Under the pieces are notes generated by a model that made no database searches, was not told the origin of the DNA, and was given only the letters and a program-made list of their open reading frames with translations. From positions 32,307,903 through 32,371,902 of the forward strand of contig CM074179.1 in NCBI GenBank assembly GCA_037179385.1: a stretch of DNA of 64,000 bases, given 5' to 3'. This document shows, piece after piece, positions 1 through 10,732 of the stretch (the first letter of the stretch is position 1; every line of letters begins with the position of its first letter). Source of the stretch: Holothuria scabra. Lineage: Eukaryota; Echinodermata; Holothuroidea; Aspidochirotida; Holothuriidae. Made by a program: the position numbers and the translations under genes.

Positions 1-78
1 CTTTTTAGACAGTTGTGGGAGGTGCTGGGGTAAAGTAGGTTGGGATAATTGGAACTGCATGGGGTGATGAATAACTGT
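1..78 (+). mobile_element. MITE-A, truncated copy (right end) at window edge
   Basis: The segment matches the right-hand part of the ~300 bp MITE-A found elsewhere in the window ('gacagttgtgggagg', then a short spacer and 'ggggtgatga'). Only the right end is inside the window. Confidence 0.6.
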
Positions 79-109
79 TTTCCTCTCACCCCAAAATACA
101 TGTAACTTT

Positions 110-398
110 AAGGGCTAATCCTCTCTTCGCAATCTACAATTTTTGTAGTAGTTCTACAGGAATTCTCAATTGGCTCACCTTTTTGTTGGAAAGCTGGTTC
201 AAAGAATTCAGAAAACCAAAGCTCATATTAAACAGCATGTATTGTACTGAGAGTGCTTTGATTATAAATTTTGATCTTGTTTACTCACCCTTCAGCAATA
301 AACTGAGATTGTGTCTGGGTGAGGATGAATTTTAAGACAGTGGGAGCTTTACTGTAAGTATAGGTAAGGAGAACTGAAACTGTTTGGGGTCAGAGGAT
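110..398 (+). mobile_element. MITE-A copy 1 (~290 bp, inverted-repeat ends)
   Basis: It starts near 'ctaatcctctcttcgc' and ends 'gtttggggtcagagga', the inverted complement of the left end. Internal landmarks are shared by all copies: 'ttctcaattggctca', 'gtactgagagtg', 'caataaactgagattgtgtc' and 'ggatgaatt'. It ends about 48 bases before the acceptor of the first Pur-alpha exon in the window. No coding capacity is seen; this is a non-autonomous DNA element by its structure. Confidence 0.8.
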
Positions 399-445
399 CA
401 AGCCTGTATCTTTCTGAATTGTTGGTTGCCATCATTTTCCCCCAG

Positions 446-667
446 GTTCCAGGTCGAGGTCCTAAGAAGAGGTTGACCCTGCGAATGCCTGCTGCTGCTG
501 AATTTAGAGACTATCTGACAGACTTCAGTGAACACTACGCACAGCTTGGACCGGCCAATCCAGATAATATCCCTGAAGATGGAAGGTTAAAGAGTGAACA
601 GATCATATCTGACAACAGAAGATATTACTTAGATCTCAAGGAGAATACCAGAGGACGATTCCTTAAA
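446..667 (+). CDS. PURA: Pur-alpha family protein, internal exon (second half of PUR repeat I, first half of repeat II)
   Basis: The 74 codons are in phase 0 at both ends, between a pyrimidine-rich acceptor (tttcccccag, ending at 445) and a GTAAGA donor at 668. The peptide contains [17 protein letters not shown], then [20 protein letters not shown] and RGRFLK. These are hallmarks of Pur-alpha/Pur-beta, which bind purine-rich single-stranded DNA and RNA and act in transcription, replication control and mRNA transport. The exon covers the beta-strand/helix half of PUR repeat I and the opening strands of repeat II. The glycine-rich N terminus and first half of repeat I are not in the window, so the gene is 5'-incomplete here. 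Vertebrate PURA and PURB coding regions are intronless, whereas this gene is split. Whether it is the orthologue of PURA, PURB or their common ancestor cannot be decided from the sequence alone. Confidence 0.93.
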
Positions 668-2224
668 GTAAGATTTAGATCAAGTAATGTAAAATTACAT
701 AGATAGCATTTGCACTGAAGACCAGTTATCATTGTTTGTTTGTTTGTCTAGCTGTTAATGGCATTTACTGTGTCCCTAAATGTCAAACTCGATCTTCAAA
801 TAAATTAACAGAATTTGTTCATCCTAAAGCACCTTTCAGACAGTCATTCCATGAGAAAGCTCTTGCAACTCCAGATCCACATTTTAGCACCTACTGAGTA
901 CAGTATAACTTGGTATCCTGTAATACTAGCAGAAAACAGGGTAGTATTGGTAATGGACTAGCATGGAAGTTGAAAGTAGAGTTAGGATCTTGCCAAGGAC
1001 ACTAATTGCAGTTAATCACAAGGAATGTATACCAAAAGTGTTATTATGGTTGCTGTCATTTAGTGATTTGTTGCTACATCATCATAGCCCCACTCTCCTA
1101 CTCCAGTAGTCATAACTGCATGCAGGATTTACAAAACATGCCTGTTAAACTTGTGTTGTACATATCTTAAAGGGGCATTTAGAGTTTTGACAGAAAATAT
1201 AATTAGCTTTTTGTCCCAGCACCTCATTTTGCCTTTTAAGCTGATTGTTTATCAAAATATAAAAATGTTAAAAAGGTCTCTTTGGTTTTAGGAAAAGTTA
1301 ATTTTGTCTTTTTTACTGTTGAATGAAAATTTCTGATTATTTGTTGGGTAACAAAATTCCACATGTATGCAAGACTAGATAGATTCCGCAATTCTGTAAC
1401 CAATCACAATGTTAGACCGTGATCAAAGATCAGTGTGTGAGTTTAAAAGGCAGTTGACAAATGTGGTGCAAAATTTAAATTGTGAAAAAAATTGCCAGTA
1501 AAAACAAATGTGATTGCCTCTGACTATAACGTAAACTCATAAACATATTAGACTAAAATAGATACGCAGTCAGTATTGGAATGCTTTTTTTTTTGCATTG
1601 TTTATTTACATAAAAATAATAGAGACAAGTCGCTGTATACATACATTTCATCATGCAAATATTTTAAATTACAAACTACACACTTACTTAGGCCTACACT
1701 TATTCATTTCCCCGCATAAAGGGATAAATGAAGTAAAATTAAATTTCATTATATCTATTTAAACATTTCCTGGATGTGCCTTCTTTCAAACAAATATATT
1801 CTTCTGCTTTCAAAATAGATTTCAATCTTTTGTAGAACTCAAATACTTTGAGTAGTATTGGAATGTAATGTGTGAATAGTGCAAACATGCTCGAAAAAAA
1901 TACCAATGGATCCTACAGGGGTATAGCCTTAGGGATGCTTACACAATGGTTTTGTGGCCCAGGTTGGCCTTTCTCTTGGCACTTCATCTGAATTCACTCA
2001 TTTGATCATACTCTAACCACAGAGTTCATGTACCCCAGTGCACTGTCCTCTGCATGACCTTGGTATAACCACAGTAACACCCATAACAGCTCTGTATTAC
2101 CTACAGTAGTGATAAATTCACACTTGCATGCAAGATATTGCTAATATCACATGGATGGTGTAATTTGTGGCAAGATATGGAAATTGTTGAATGAAGTGTT
2201 GTGGGGTAACAAGTATTTGGTGTG

Positions 2225-2300
2225 GTCAGTGGTGTAGCTAGACATTTTGCCAGGGGACAAGCACTCAAATTTTCTGAATTGATTTTTAAAATGTGAACAC
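2225..2300 (+). mobile_element. hAT-like end fragment
   Basis: 'cagtggtgtagctagaca' matches the terminal repeat of the 53079-54454 element with one change. No matching right end with target duplication was found. Confidence 0.45.
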
Positions 2301-4729
2301 CATTTTTCTGGGGATTTAATTTACCGCCCTTCCCCTCCCTCTTTTCCTACTGCCTGTCCCCCAAAAGTTTACTGTACACCAAAATTGTTAGACGTGCTGA
2401 TATATACTGGAATTCAGATAAAAAAGCAGTCTTTCCAGAGACAAATGGATGAAAAAGTTTGCTCGTCATGCAAAGCTATACCATGCACAATTAAAAATCA
2501 CAAAATGGTGAGCTAGACCTTGATTTTGATTTTTAAGGCATGTGATTGCTATCACCCACCATCACTTACCTCAAATCACTCTGAGAAGTTTGACTATCAG
2601 ATAAAGAAAAATCACTCATACAACTTGTATTCCAGGTCAAGAAAATTACATTGACATTTGTACATTTCATGAGGAGGGGGTGATTTATATCACACCCAGC
2701 AAAAGTCAAGACCTGGTGTGTCCCAAAGCATAAATATCAAATAATTGGGATCACTGATAGTTTTGTAAACAAAAAAAATCCTTTAAATGATTTTTGTAGT
2801 TTAGTGTTTAGTTGTGTGGATCTTAAATAAATACTGGTACTGACATTTCACAGAAAGTTCATTGATAAAAGTTGATTACACCCTAGACTGTAGATTGTTA
2901 AATCATATAGGCCTACAAACTTGGTGATCCGTGAACCATATTCACAGGTCATTTACAGATAACAATTTCCTTTTTTGCAAATGTAAAATGCCTGGTAATT
3001 TAATAAAATGGTTATATCAGGTTCAAGCAAAGTTCATGGCTTTATGTAGGTAACAGTGGCCCCAGGGGAACACATGGTGTGTAAATTTTGACATGGTACA
3101 TTTCAGTTGATTTGTCAATTGTCTTTCACTATGTTAGATTTTTGGATTGGTTGTTCCTTGTCCCTGTAAATGGAGGATGGGTATTGAGAAGGGAAACTAT
3201 AAGGGGGTAAAAATAGCATTATATGTGATAGACTAGTTGCTGTAATGTTTGCTTGTGGTAACCAAGAGGTGGCAGCAGTTTTTATTTTCCATAAATAAGT
3301 ACTTCTAAAATATTTGGAGCTTTGAGAAGCATTGAGCTATGAAATGGTTCCCTTCTTGTCAAAGTATGAATAAGCTGGCAAAATACCACAAGAGTAGGCT
3401 TCTTCTATCAGGGAAGTCATGCCCATAAAGCAAGGCAAGGTTGTTCTAAAGAAGAGGGGTGAATATTTTAACAAAGGTCTGAAAAAAATTTCATGGGGAC
3501 CCAAAGTGTTAAAATGTATGAAGCCAGTGGCAAACTTCAAACTGTCTAGGGGGCAAAAAATTTCAGGGACCACCATAGATTTTCCCCTCCGCTCCTCGGC
3601 CTTCTCTAATTGCCTCTCTCATCCCCCAACCCCCTCTCCCCACCTTTAGCTAGGACCTGTTGGAGGAGTGTTGCTTTCATGGATTTCTTTTAGTTTTTTT
3701 TTTTGTGTGTTTTTCTCTTTTTTGGGGGGAGGTGGGTGGTGGGGGGAAATAAGTGCTCCTTTGTTTGGAGTAATTCTTCAAGAGAGCAGTTTCTTAAAGA
3801 ATAAGGGATCAAAGGGGACGTAGAGGGAGTTTGGGGTTTCCACAACTGATGGTGCCTGGTGTGGGGTACATATTAGTTGGGCTGCATACAACACTGACAA
3901 CAGCTTGTACTTGGATATACAGTGCAAACAGAGTTGAACCAGCTTGGGAAATAGTTTGCAAAGATTAGGGTGGTGGATGCCAAGTTTAACAATAGATCTC
4001 AAGTTGATCAGTTGAACTATATTCACAGAGAGAGTGTTTTGACTTGTTCCCAGAGGAAGTTATCCTCAAGTATCAATGTATCCAACAGAGTTGTATTCAA
4101 CTTATGGTCAAAGGTCATCACAATGGCATGTTATATTAATTCATGTGAGAAATCTGTGAAGATTTTAACAGCCAGATAGGTAAGGTCAAAGAAAGTTCCT
4201 GGAAAAAAAAAAGATGATGGGTTATGCATAGCTCAGAACATTTGCTGTATACCCTGTTTGGTCTAGATTCGTTATGAAAACTACCTTTCTGTGCCAGTGA
4301 TGAGCACTGTACGCTACATGGGGGTTGCTGTCACTAAAAAAAACCAGCTGCCTTTGTATGTGTTGTCAGCCAACTGCAGTATTGATGATACAAAAATTGG
4401 TTTGAGTGTGAAATTGAGTTTCTCAGTTTAAGTATGGGAAAAGTAGGGGGAGGGGGAGGGGGGAGGCCTCACATATAGAGGAGGGGTACAGAGATCCAGA
4501 TTATCTGTGGGGGTGGGATGCAATGTAAATGTATTGTTCATTAGGCCTGTAAACTAGGTTGTAAAGGCACAGTGTGTGGATTCAATATTCATGTATTGTG
4601 ACAATATGTGGCTAAATATACAGGTTTTAGGATTGATATGCCTTTGTTACTCTACATATGTGAGATGTGGGCATATTTTATTTTCAAGTTTGATTAGTCT
4701 GATTTTTAATTGAATTTTCTCAAAGAAAC

Positions 4730-5567
4730 CTAACGAAACATACCATAAAGTCGCCACTTCAGCAAGCATACCTTGGGAAAAAATGACTGTCTTGAATAAC
4801 TAGCCTCTTTTTCCATGAAAATAAATGAAAACACTCTTAATTTACATGGATTTCATAGAAACAGCTTAATTCCTTCAAATCTCTAGGTATGAGAACAACT
4901 GAAAGGCCGAAAGTACTATCTGGCGACTTTATGGTACCCCCATCCATAAAGTCACCACAACACACTAAGTCAATAGGAATAGGTATGGAAATGACCACTT
5001 CCATGTGGGAGGCACAGGGCAAAAAATTATTGTGCTGGGAGGCCATATTTGTCTACCAAATTGTCCCTGTGGGTTTTTTATCAATTTTTTAATCAAAACA
5101 AAGGCCAAAGCTTCCTGTATTGGGGTTTTATTACATCGAATGAGTTGGAAGTTTTTGGTGTCAAATCATGAACCATAAGGTGGCCACCCCCATTTAAAAA
5201 TGGAGAGGGCCTTAATTGGGCATATTTACCCCACAGGCATGTTGGTAGAGCCCAAAAACTACCATCTTCAAAAAATTTCACAATAGCACCCTCTACTTAT
5301 GCATGAAAGTCATCACAGTATGGTGACATGGGAAAAAGAAAAAGTCGTCCGTGCGCAAAATTTCACATGTGTGCAAAGGGCTTTAGAACTGGTAAAATTA
5401 ATAGTCAGCTAGTCACCTCAACTTGGGAAAATACCTAAAAGAAGAATTTTCCAATTTATTTCCCTGTTTATCCCAAGCATATGCCTATTAGCCAAAGAGA
5501 ACAGATATACAAAATAGCACAAGTGGCCACTTTATGTACATGGCGACTTTATGGTACTTTACGTTAG
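4730..5567. mobile_element. Inverted-repeat element with CCATAAAGTCGCC ends (~838 bp)
   Basis: The left end 'ctaacgaaacataccataaa' and 'gtcgcca' is mirrored at the right by 'tggcgactttatggtacttt' and 'acgttag'. The same core word recurs inside in both orientations (near 4920, 4955, 5172 and 5524), giving subterminal repeats. No transposase frame is seen. This is probably a non-autonomous DNA transposon. Target duplication was not resolved. Confidence 0.65.
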
Positions 5568-5747
5568 TTCATTCAAAAAACATCATTTAAAAGAATTAAT
5601 GATGTACCATAATCATTTCTACTGTTTCTGATTTTCTTTGTTTTCTGTATTAAATTGAAGATGTAGGGTTTCTTGAAGAGGCAACCATATTAACATCACC
5701 CCTCTTTTACCTTCTGACCTTTGTAATCCGTATTCACCTTTTCATTG

Positions 5748-5978
5748 TCAAGTGGCTAGAGTATCCATCTTTTAGTTGGGTGGTCTGGAGTTGAACTCCT
5801 TGCTGAGTGAGACCATAAGGTTTAAAATGGAGCCTACTGCCATTGTGCTTGATGTTCAGCATGAGCAATGGAGCAGATAAAAGAAGCCAGAGAGCTACAA
5901 TTGGAAAAAATATCTGTGGTACGCTTTACCCTAACCAATCAGTTAGAAACTGAGCCATAAAACTCTGTGTACTCTAAC
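5748..5978 (+). mobile_element. tRNA-derived SINE, copy 1
   Basis: The head resembles a tRNA with a Pol III promoter: A-box-like 'agtggctagagtatcc', and a B-box-like 'ggagttgaactcc' about 40 bases on. The body is shared with copies at 30843-31062, 40253-40458 and 57210-57350 ('cctactgccattgtgctt', 'agcatgagcaatgg'). The tail 'aaccaatcagttagaaactg' followed by 'agccataaaactct' is shared with the other copies. Confidence 0.75.
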
Positions 5979-6256
5979 TAACTAGCTACGAAGTTCTGTG
6001 CCACTTTTAACCAGTCTGTTGGTATGGAGAAGGGGACAAAAGAGACTGCCCTGGAATCTCTTACCTAAGTGTGAGGGCACCCTCTGTGCACTGTTCTATT
6101 AGTTTACCAGTGTTTATTAGTTCAGTTGTGGGTAATTGGGGATTGCAAAGTTAATGCAATAAGAGATAGAAATCAGGGCTAGTAGATTCCCAATCCCTGA
6201 GACTCTGGGAGTTTGTATTTAAAATATTGCTCCATTGTTTTGATTAAATGGTTTAA

Positions 6257-6390
6257 ATTTATTTATTTATTTATTTTATTTATTTATTTATCTATTTATT
6301 CATTTATTTATTCATCCATTCATTCATTCGTTTGTTCCTTTGTTCATTTGTTTGTTCCTTCGTTCATTCATTTATTCATTTATTTATTCT
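6257..6390 (+). repeat. TTTA/TTCA-type microsatellite
   Basis: About 134 bases of ATTT, ATTC and GTTC tetranucleotide units in a pure pyrimidine-rich strand. They run up to the tttcttgcag acceptor of the Pur-alpha exon at 6401. The array may supply the polypyrimidine tract. Confidence 0.95.
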
Positions 6391-6400
6391 TTTCTTGCAG

Positions 6401-6521
6401 GTATCACAGACAGGTGACCGAGGCCCTAGAATACAAATAGCTGTGCCTGCGCAAGGTTTAGTGGAATTTAAGGATGCCCTTACAGAACTTCTAGAAGAAT
6501 TTGGGACAGATGATCCATCAG
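6401..6521 (+). CDS. PURA: Pur-alpha family protein, internal exon (second half of PUR repeat II)
   Basis: The acceptor (cttttcttgcag) ends at 6400 and the donor is G|GTACCA at 6522. The exon enters in phase 0 and leaves after one base of a codon. The peptide begins [20 protein letters not shown] and continues [20 protein letters not shown]. This matches the IALPAQGLIEFRDAL region of Pur-alpha, that is the strand plus amphipathic helix closing PUR repeat II. A long TTTA-type microsatellite runs up to about 10 bases from the acceptor. Frame continuity with the exons on both sides supports the call. Confidence 0.93.
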
Positions 6522-7530
6522 GTACCACCTAGACTACACAGGGTTTCTTTTGTTTATATAGTACAGTATCCAGGAAATAAAAATTAGTATAGTTTGCACA
6601 TCCAGTTACAAATAGCAGTGGTTTTCATTACTCCTAAAAATGCTCTTCTTTTCCTTGTCATGTGATGTCATTTGTATAAGCTGAAATCTTGGTTTGTCTT
6701 CTCACGTTACTATTTAAGTTGAGCCAAGGGTGGGTCTGGGTGGAAATGATTGCTGAAGTAAGTTATTTCATATAACGTTCAAAATAATGTGAGATCGCAT
6801 TCATGGATGCGTAGTCAGTTCCCTTTGCCAAATTTTGCGCTAGTTAGACTCTTTCTTCGAATGAAGTCCATTGGCTTCAATCCAGTCTATCTAGTAACAA
6901 CTGCAAGATAATACTTGAGAAATGTGTTCATGGAGGTATAAATTGGGTTTTAGTCATAGAGATCTGAGTGGGGGATAGAAATTGCATAGACTGTCTAAGC
7001 ATACTGTAGCAACAGAATCAATTGGCGTGAAGGGTACATACAAATTTTGACAGAAACGTGCTTCAGGAAATGGCCGTTCCTGTGTCAAGCTTTTTTCTTG
7101 GTGTATTGCTGAAACAGTAATACTGTCTTTTGGGGGTAATTTTTTTGGGCAAGATGAGATAAGCTTAAACAGATTTTGGTGGTAAATCTCTTGTTGATGG
7201 TAATAGTGGGAATCTGCAAAGGTCGGAACAGCTTCATTTTAGCATGAGTATGGGTCAACAAAAATAAGTGTGGGTTGTTTCCATTCCTTGCCCACCATTG
7301 TCATCCTTGTTTAGCAACACTGAATAGAAGTCATAAATAAATGGTATCATGACAATGGTAGTACCTTAACTGAACTTAACTTTAAGTGCAGGGCTTTTTT
7401 GAAGGGAAATTTGAGAGCACCCTCAACTTAATTCAGCAGAATATGGCTTAAACAACACCTTTGTTTTGCTTTAACCCTGTGTGTTTTTGGTTCCTTGGGG
7501 TAGCAAAGGAACCTATGTAGTCAGGTTGGC

Positions 7531-7587
7531 GTGTGTGTGTGTGTATGTGTGTGTGTGCGTGTGTGCGTGTGTGTGTGTGTGTGTGTG
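7531..7587 (+). repeat. GT dinucleotide microsatellite
   Basis: Near-pure (GT)n with a few A or C interruptions. Confidence 0.97.
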
Positions 7588-7679
7588 ACACTTGCTTCGG
7601 TACGCTCTAACTCAACAAGGGAAGGTTGGATGGAACTTTGATTTGGTACATAGATTCGTCATAGGGAGAAGGTGTGCCC

Positions 7680-7990
7680 TATCGTTTTTGGTAGAAGTCA
7701 AAGGTCATTTGGGGTCGCCAGAGGTCAAAAACTAAAAACCTTCTCAACACGATATCTGTAGTTAGGAAACTTGGATAAATGTCATACTTGGTGTGTGGAT
7801 GTGTTATGGTATAAGGATGAAATTGGATATGTTTGGTGAAGGTCAAGGGGTCATCTGGGGTCACCAGGGGTCATAAACTGAAAAAAGTTTTAACACAGTA
7901 TTTTAAGGTAGAAAGGACATATATCAGATCAATCTGTGTTTGGTTAAGGTCAAAGGTCATCAAGGTCACTGGAGGTCAACCGCTGGAAAT
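7680..7990 (+). repeat. AGGTCA tandem array, short (3 units)
   Basis: Three ~110-130 bp units each carry a 'gtcaaaggtcat...ggggtc' block followed by 'gaggtcaa'. The third unit holds a perfect AGGTCA-A-AGGTCA at 7947-7959. It is the same family as the array at 37410-38830, in the opposite orientation. It lies in a Pur-alpha intron. Confidence 0.85.
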
Positions 7991-8900
7991 GTTATTTAGA
8001 AAATCTTGTAAGCTAGATAAAGATAGGTTCAATAGATTTTTTATCTCACCTGGTTTTGCATGCTTATACACCCAAACACCTTAGAAATTTGGCCTTTGCA
8101 TTTGTTCAGTAATGATTCCTTCGGGTTGTACACATATTTTGGATCATTCAAAGTTTTAAGAGGGCAATAACTGAAATCTGTAGATTTCACTGAACACAGG
8201 TCACTCTGCATTAAACTGGTCTCTCTGCCAGTGGAAGCAATGCATGGATTATACAGTATGTCTCTTCAATACTGCTGTGCTCTGTGGGGGTAACCTAATC
8301 CTCATTCTATTATCACACCCCATTAATCACTTGCTTTCTGCTTAACTGCTGAATAAACACTGTTTTCTGTGTGGAGGTTGCAAACAGGACAAATGGTAGA
8401 TTGTTTTAAAGTAATAGCAAGTTTTATTTGGGAGCAGGTAAAAATAAATTGTGAGAGAAATACAAGGGGTGTTTTTCTCTTTCTGACCGCATTGTGTATA
8501 GTTTATTGATGATAATATCAAGTTTGATTACAAGCATAAATACTGTACATATGGAAATGAGGAAATATTTTTGAAGGATCACCAAGCATTACAAAAGTTG
8601 AAGGTTAGTAAGGCCACAAAAATTTGATCTTTGATATCATGTAATATAAGTAATAAAATATCCCTGGTGAAGATGTTACAAACATTGAGTATTAGCTTTT
8701 GCTTAGCTCTGTTTCAGAGACTGGCTGTACATTCTTATAATATCCAGCAAGGAACCACAGTGCCCATTGGGCTCTTGTTTAACTTAATTAAGTAACATTA
8801 AGTCTGTGTTAATAATAGCATTTCCTCCATTTTCTTGTCTTTTATTCTATTCATCTGTAAATTAGAACTCTCTATGTGTTGTGTTATTCCTCTTTAACAG

Positions 8901-9019
8901 TTGAAGAGAACCAAACTCCTCTCCCAAAGAGTCAACAGTTTTGGGTTGAAAACAAACATTTCTTTTTCGATATTGGAAGCAATTACAGAGGTGTATATAT
9001 GCGGATTAGTGAAGTACAG
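8901..9019 (+). CDS. PURA: Pur-alpha family protein, internal exon (first half of PUR repeat III)
   Basis: The acceptor (cctctttaacag) ends at 8900 and the donor CAG|GTAAGT follows 9019. The first two bases complete the valine codon left open by the previous exon. The peptide VEENQTPLPKSQQFWVENKH followed by FFFDIGSNYRGVYMRISEVQ matches the dimer-forming third PUR repeat (compare VDNKRFFFDVGSN and RVSEVKP in vertebrate Pur-alpha). Repeat III mediates homodimerisation in characterised Pur proteins, and this is inferred to apply here. A MITE copy starts about 25 bases after the donor. Confidence 0.93.
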
Positions 9020-9044
9020 GTAAGTATTGTTTATCATTTTTTTA

Positions 9045-9355
9045 AGGCAGACAACTCTCACCCCAAACTACAACTTTTGTAGTAGTCCACTGAAATTCTT
9101 TGATTGGCACAGAGCTTTTTGATTGACGTAAAGTTCAAAAAATGCAGAGTGCTGTTAACTCTTTATTGCACAGCATGTACTACACTGAGAGTGTTTGATT
9201 ACACACTGGGGTCTTGTTTCCTCTGCACCACAAAGTAATAAACTGAGATTATGTCATAGATTGTGTCTGAATGAGGATGAGTTCTAGACAGTTGTGGGAG
9301 GAGCCTCTAGTGGAGGTGTGAGAGATGATAAATAAAATTGGGTAGTCTCACCTCA
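9045..9355 (+). mobile_element. MITE-A copy 2 (~310 bp)
   Basis: Same landmarks as copy 1: 'ctctcaccccaaactac' at the left, 'actacactgagagtg', 'aataaactgagattatgtc', 'gacagttgtgggagg' and a decayed right end 'tctcacctca'. It begins about 25 bases downstream of the donor of Pur-alpha exon 8901-9019. Confidence 0.8.
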
Positions 9356-9969
9356 GGTTGTGTTCTGTGTAGCTCTGTGAATACCACTGAAACAATATGG
9401 CATCACAACAGAACCTCGTGTACCAAACTCCAGGAATGCTGATGAAAAAGCAGCACTATAGCTCCACTCAGCACTACAGTCCCAGTAAAGTAATAATTAT
9501 CAAGCTGCCAGATGCTGCCCAACCCACGAGACTGTCCGTGTTGGTGGAACAAAGAGGGTGCCTTTTATGTGCTTCTAAACAGACACAAGTAGTCTGTGAA
9601 AGTAACTCTGAGATTTCAAGTAGCAGACTTCTAGTAGAAATGGGCCTAGTTGGCCAAGGAAAATTATCCACAAGGTAGCTGGTTACAGCAAAGCCATGGG
9701 CTTACTTCAGCGTCCTTATGTTGTGGTTTGCTGTAGTAGTCAGTAGAAGTTGATGTTGAGTGTGCAAGAGCTAGAGTGGTTCTGGGGAGAGCATGGTGTC
9801 TGGCGTGTTGGACTCTACATGAGACTCAATGCAGCTGATGGTGGTTGGTCAGTGGTCCTGACCTCATAAGGCTGCTCTCGGTAGCTAATGTATGTATGAA
9901 TAAGTTTGTTGTGCACTTAGAATGTGTGTCCAAAGTGCTACAAGCCTAAGCAGGTATTTTATTTAATGT

Positions 9970-10732
9970 TGAGCCAATAACGAAGATATTGGAACCTGCC
10001 GATAACAGATAAGTCAAAGTTAATAACAACCCCATACTGATAACAAAAATAAGAAAAAAAAAACACAAAATGTTTTTGTTACCATGGCAAAATTATAACT
10101 TTAACACTACTGCACCTTAAACTTATATTACACTAAGTCTGCATGTTTCTGTTAGTTTGTCTCGGTGAAAAATGTTCTGCATTTCTGATAACATGATTAA
10201 AGCAATCAATCATGATGTATTTGATATAAATCATGTGCCAGCTAAGAACCCCTGAATTGCCTGTAGATTGCACATTACGGTGCATGCCCTCTGTCATAAA
10301 TGTATGTAACTGTTAAACGGACACAACAAGCAAGCACTCAGTGCACTTGTTTGTTACAAACTTTCAAACAAAAACATCAAGATTGCTGCAAGTATCTTCA
10401 CAGTAAGCATTACTACAGTAGTACTGTTGGCCATGCCTTCCTTGTGCACTTGTTGAAATAGACTACGAACTGTGTGCTTGCAGTATAGCAGAGTTAGTTT
10501 TGCGTACATGCGCTGCAATAATATTCTTGAATGTTATATGTTCAACACAGTGCTCTGCATTTTATTGAAGTGGGTACGTAATTCAATAGCTCTTCACTAA
10601 ATGACAAATGCTTGTTATCGGTTGCCATTATCGGAGACGGCCTTCATTTGTGCTGATACCCACATCTTACCGATAAAGCCATCATCCGTTTATACCGATT
10701 ATACTTATTGGTTATAAGCTCAACACTTGTTG
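9970..10732. mobile_element. Possible non-autonomous DNA element with CCGATAA-type ends
   Basis: The left part reads 'gttgagccaataacgaagat' and 'cctgccgataacag'. The right part ends 'taccgattatacttattggt' and 'tataagctcaacac', a loose inverted match through GTTGAGC, followed by CCGATAA words. The match is imperfect and no target duplication is clear. Confidence 0.4.

Larger units (their letters stand above)
668..6400 (+). other. Pur-alpha intron, 5.7 kb
   Basis: Non-coding. It contains a hAT-like terminal word (CAGTGGTGTAGCTA near 2225), a CCATAAAGTCGCC inverted-repeat element (about 4730-5567), a tRNA-derived SINE (about 5748-5978) and a TTTA microsatellite against the 3' splice site. No further exon or RNA gene was seen. 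Confidence 0.8.
6522..8900 (+). other. Pur-alpha intron, 2.4 kb
   Basis: Non-coding. It holds a GT microsatellite (7531-7587) and a short AGGTCA tandem array (about 7680-7990), listed separately. Nothing else was recognised. Confidence 0.8.

Noticed and set aside
6213..6440. Frame coding FIYLFIY-type peptide
   Set aside because: It is a translation of the TTTA microsatellite; only the last part of the alternative frame is the true Pur-alpha exon.
7680..7990. Reading the AGGTCA array as an active hormone response enhancer
   Set aside because: Motif presence alone does not show function; kept only as a finding to test.
9397..9678. 93-codon forward frame starting MASQQN
   Set aside because: The start context looks plausible, but it lies in a Pur-alpha intron with no known domain and an overlapping reverse frame of similar length; evidence is too weak for a gene call.
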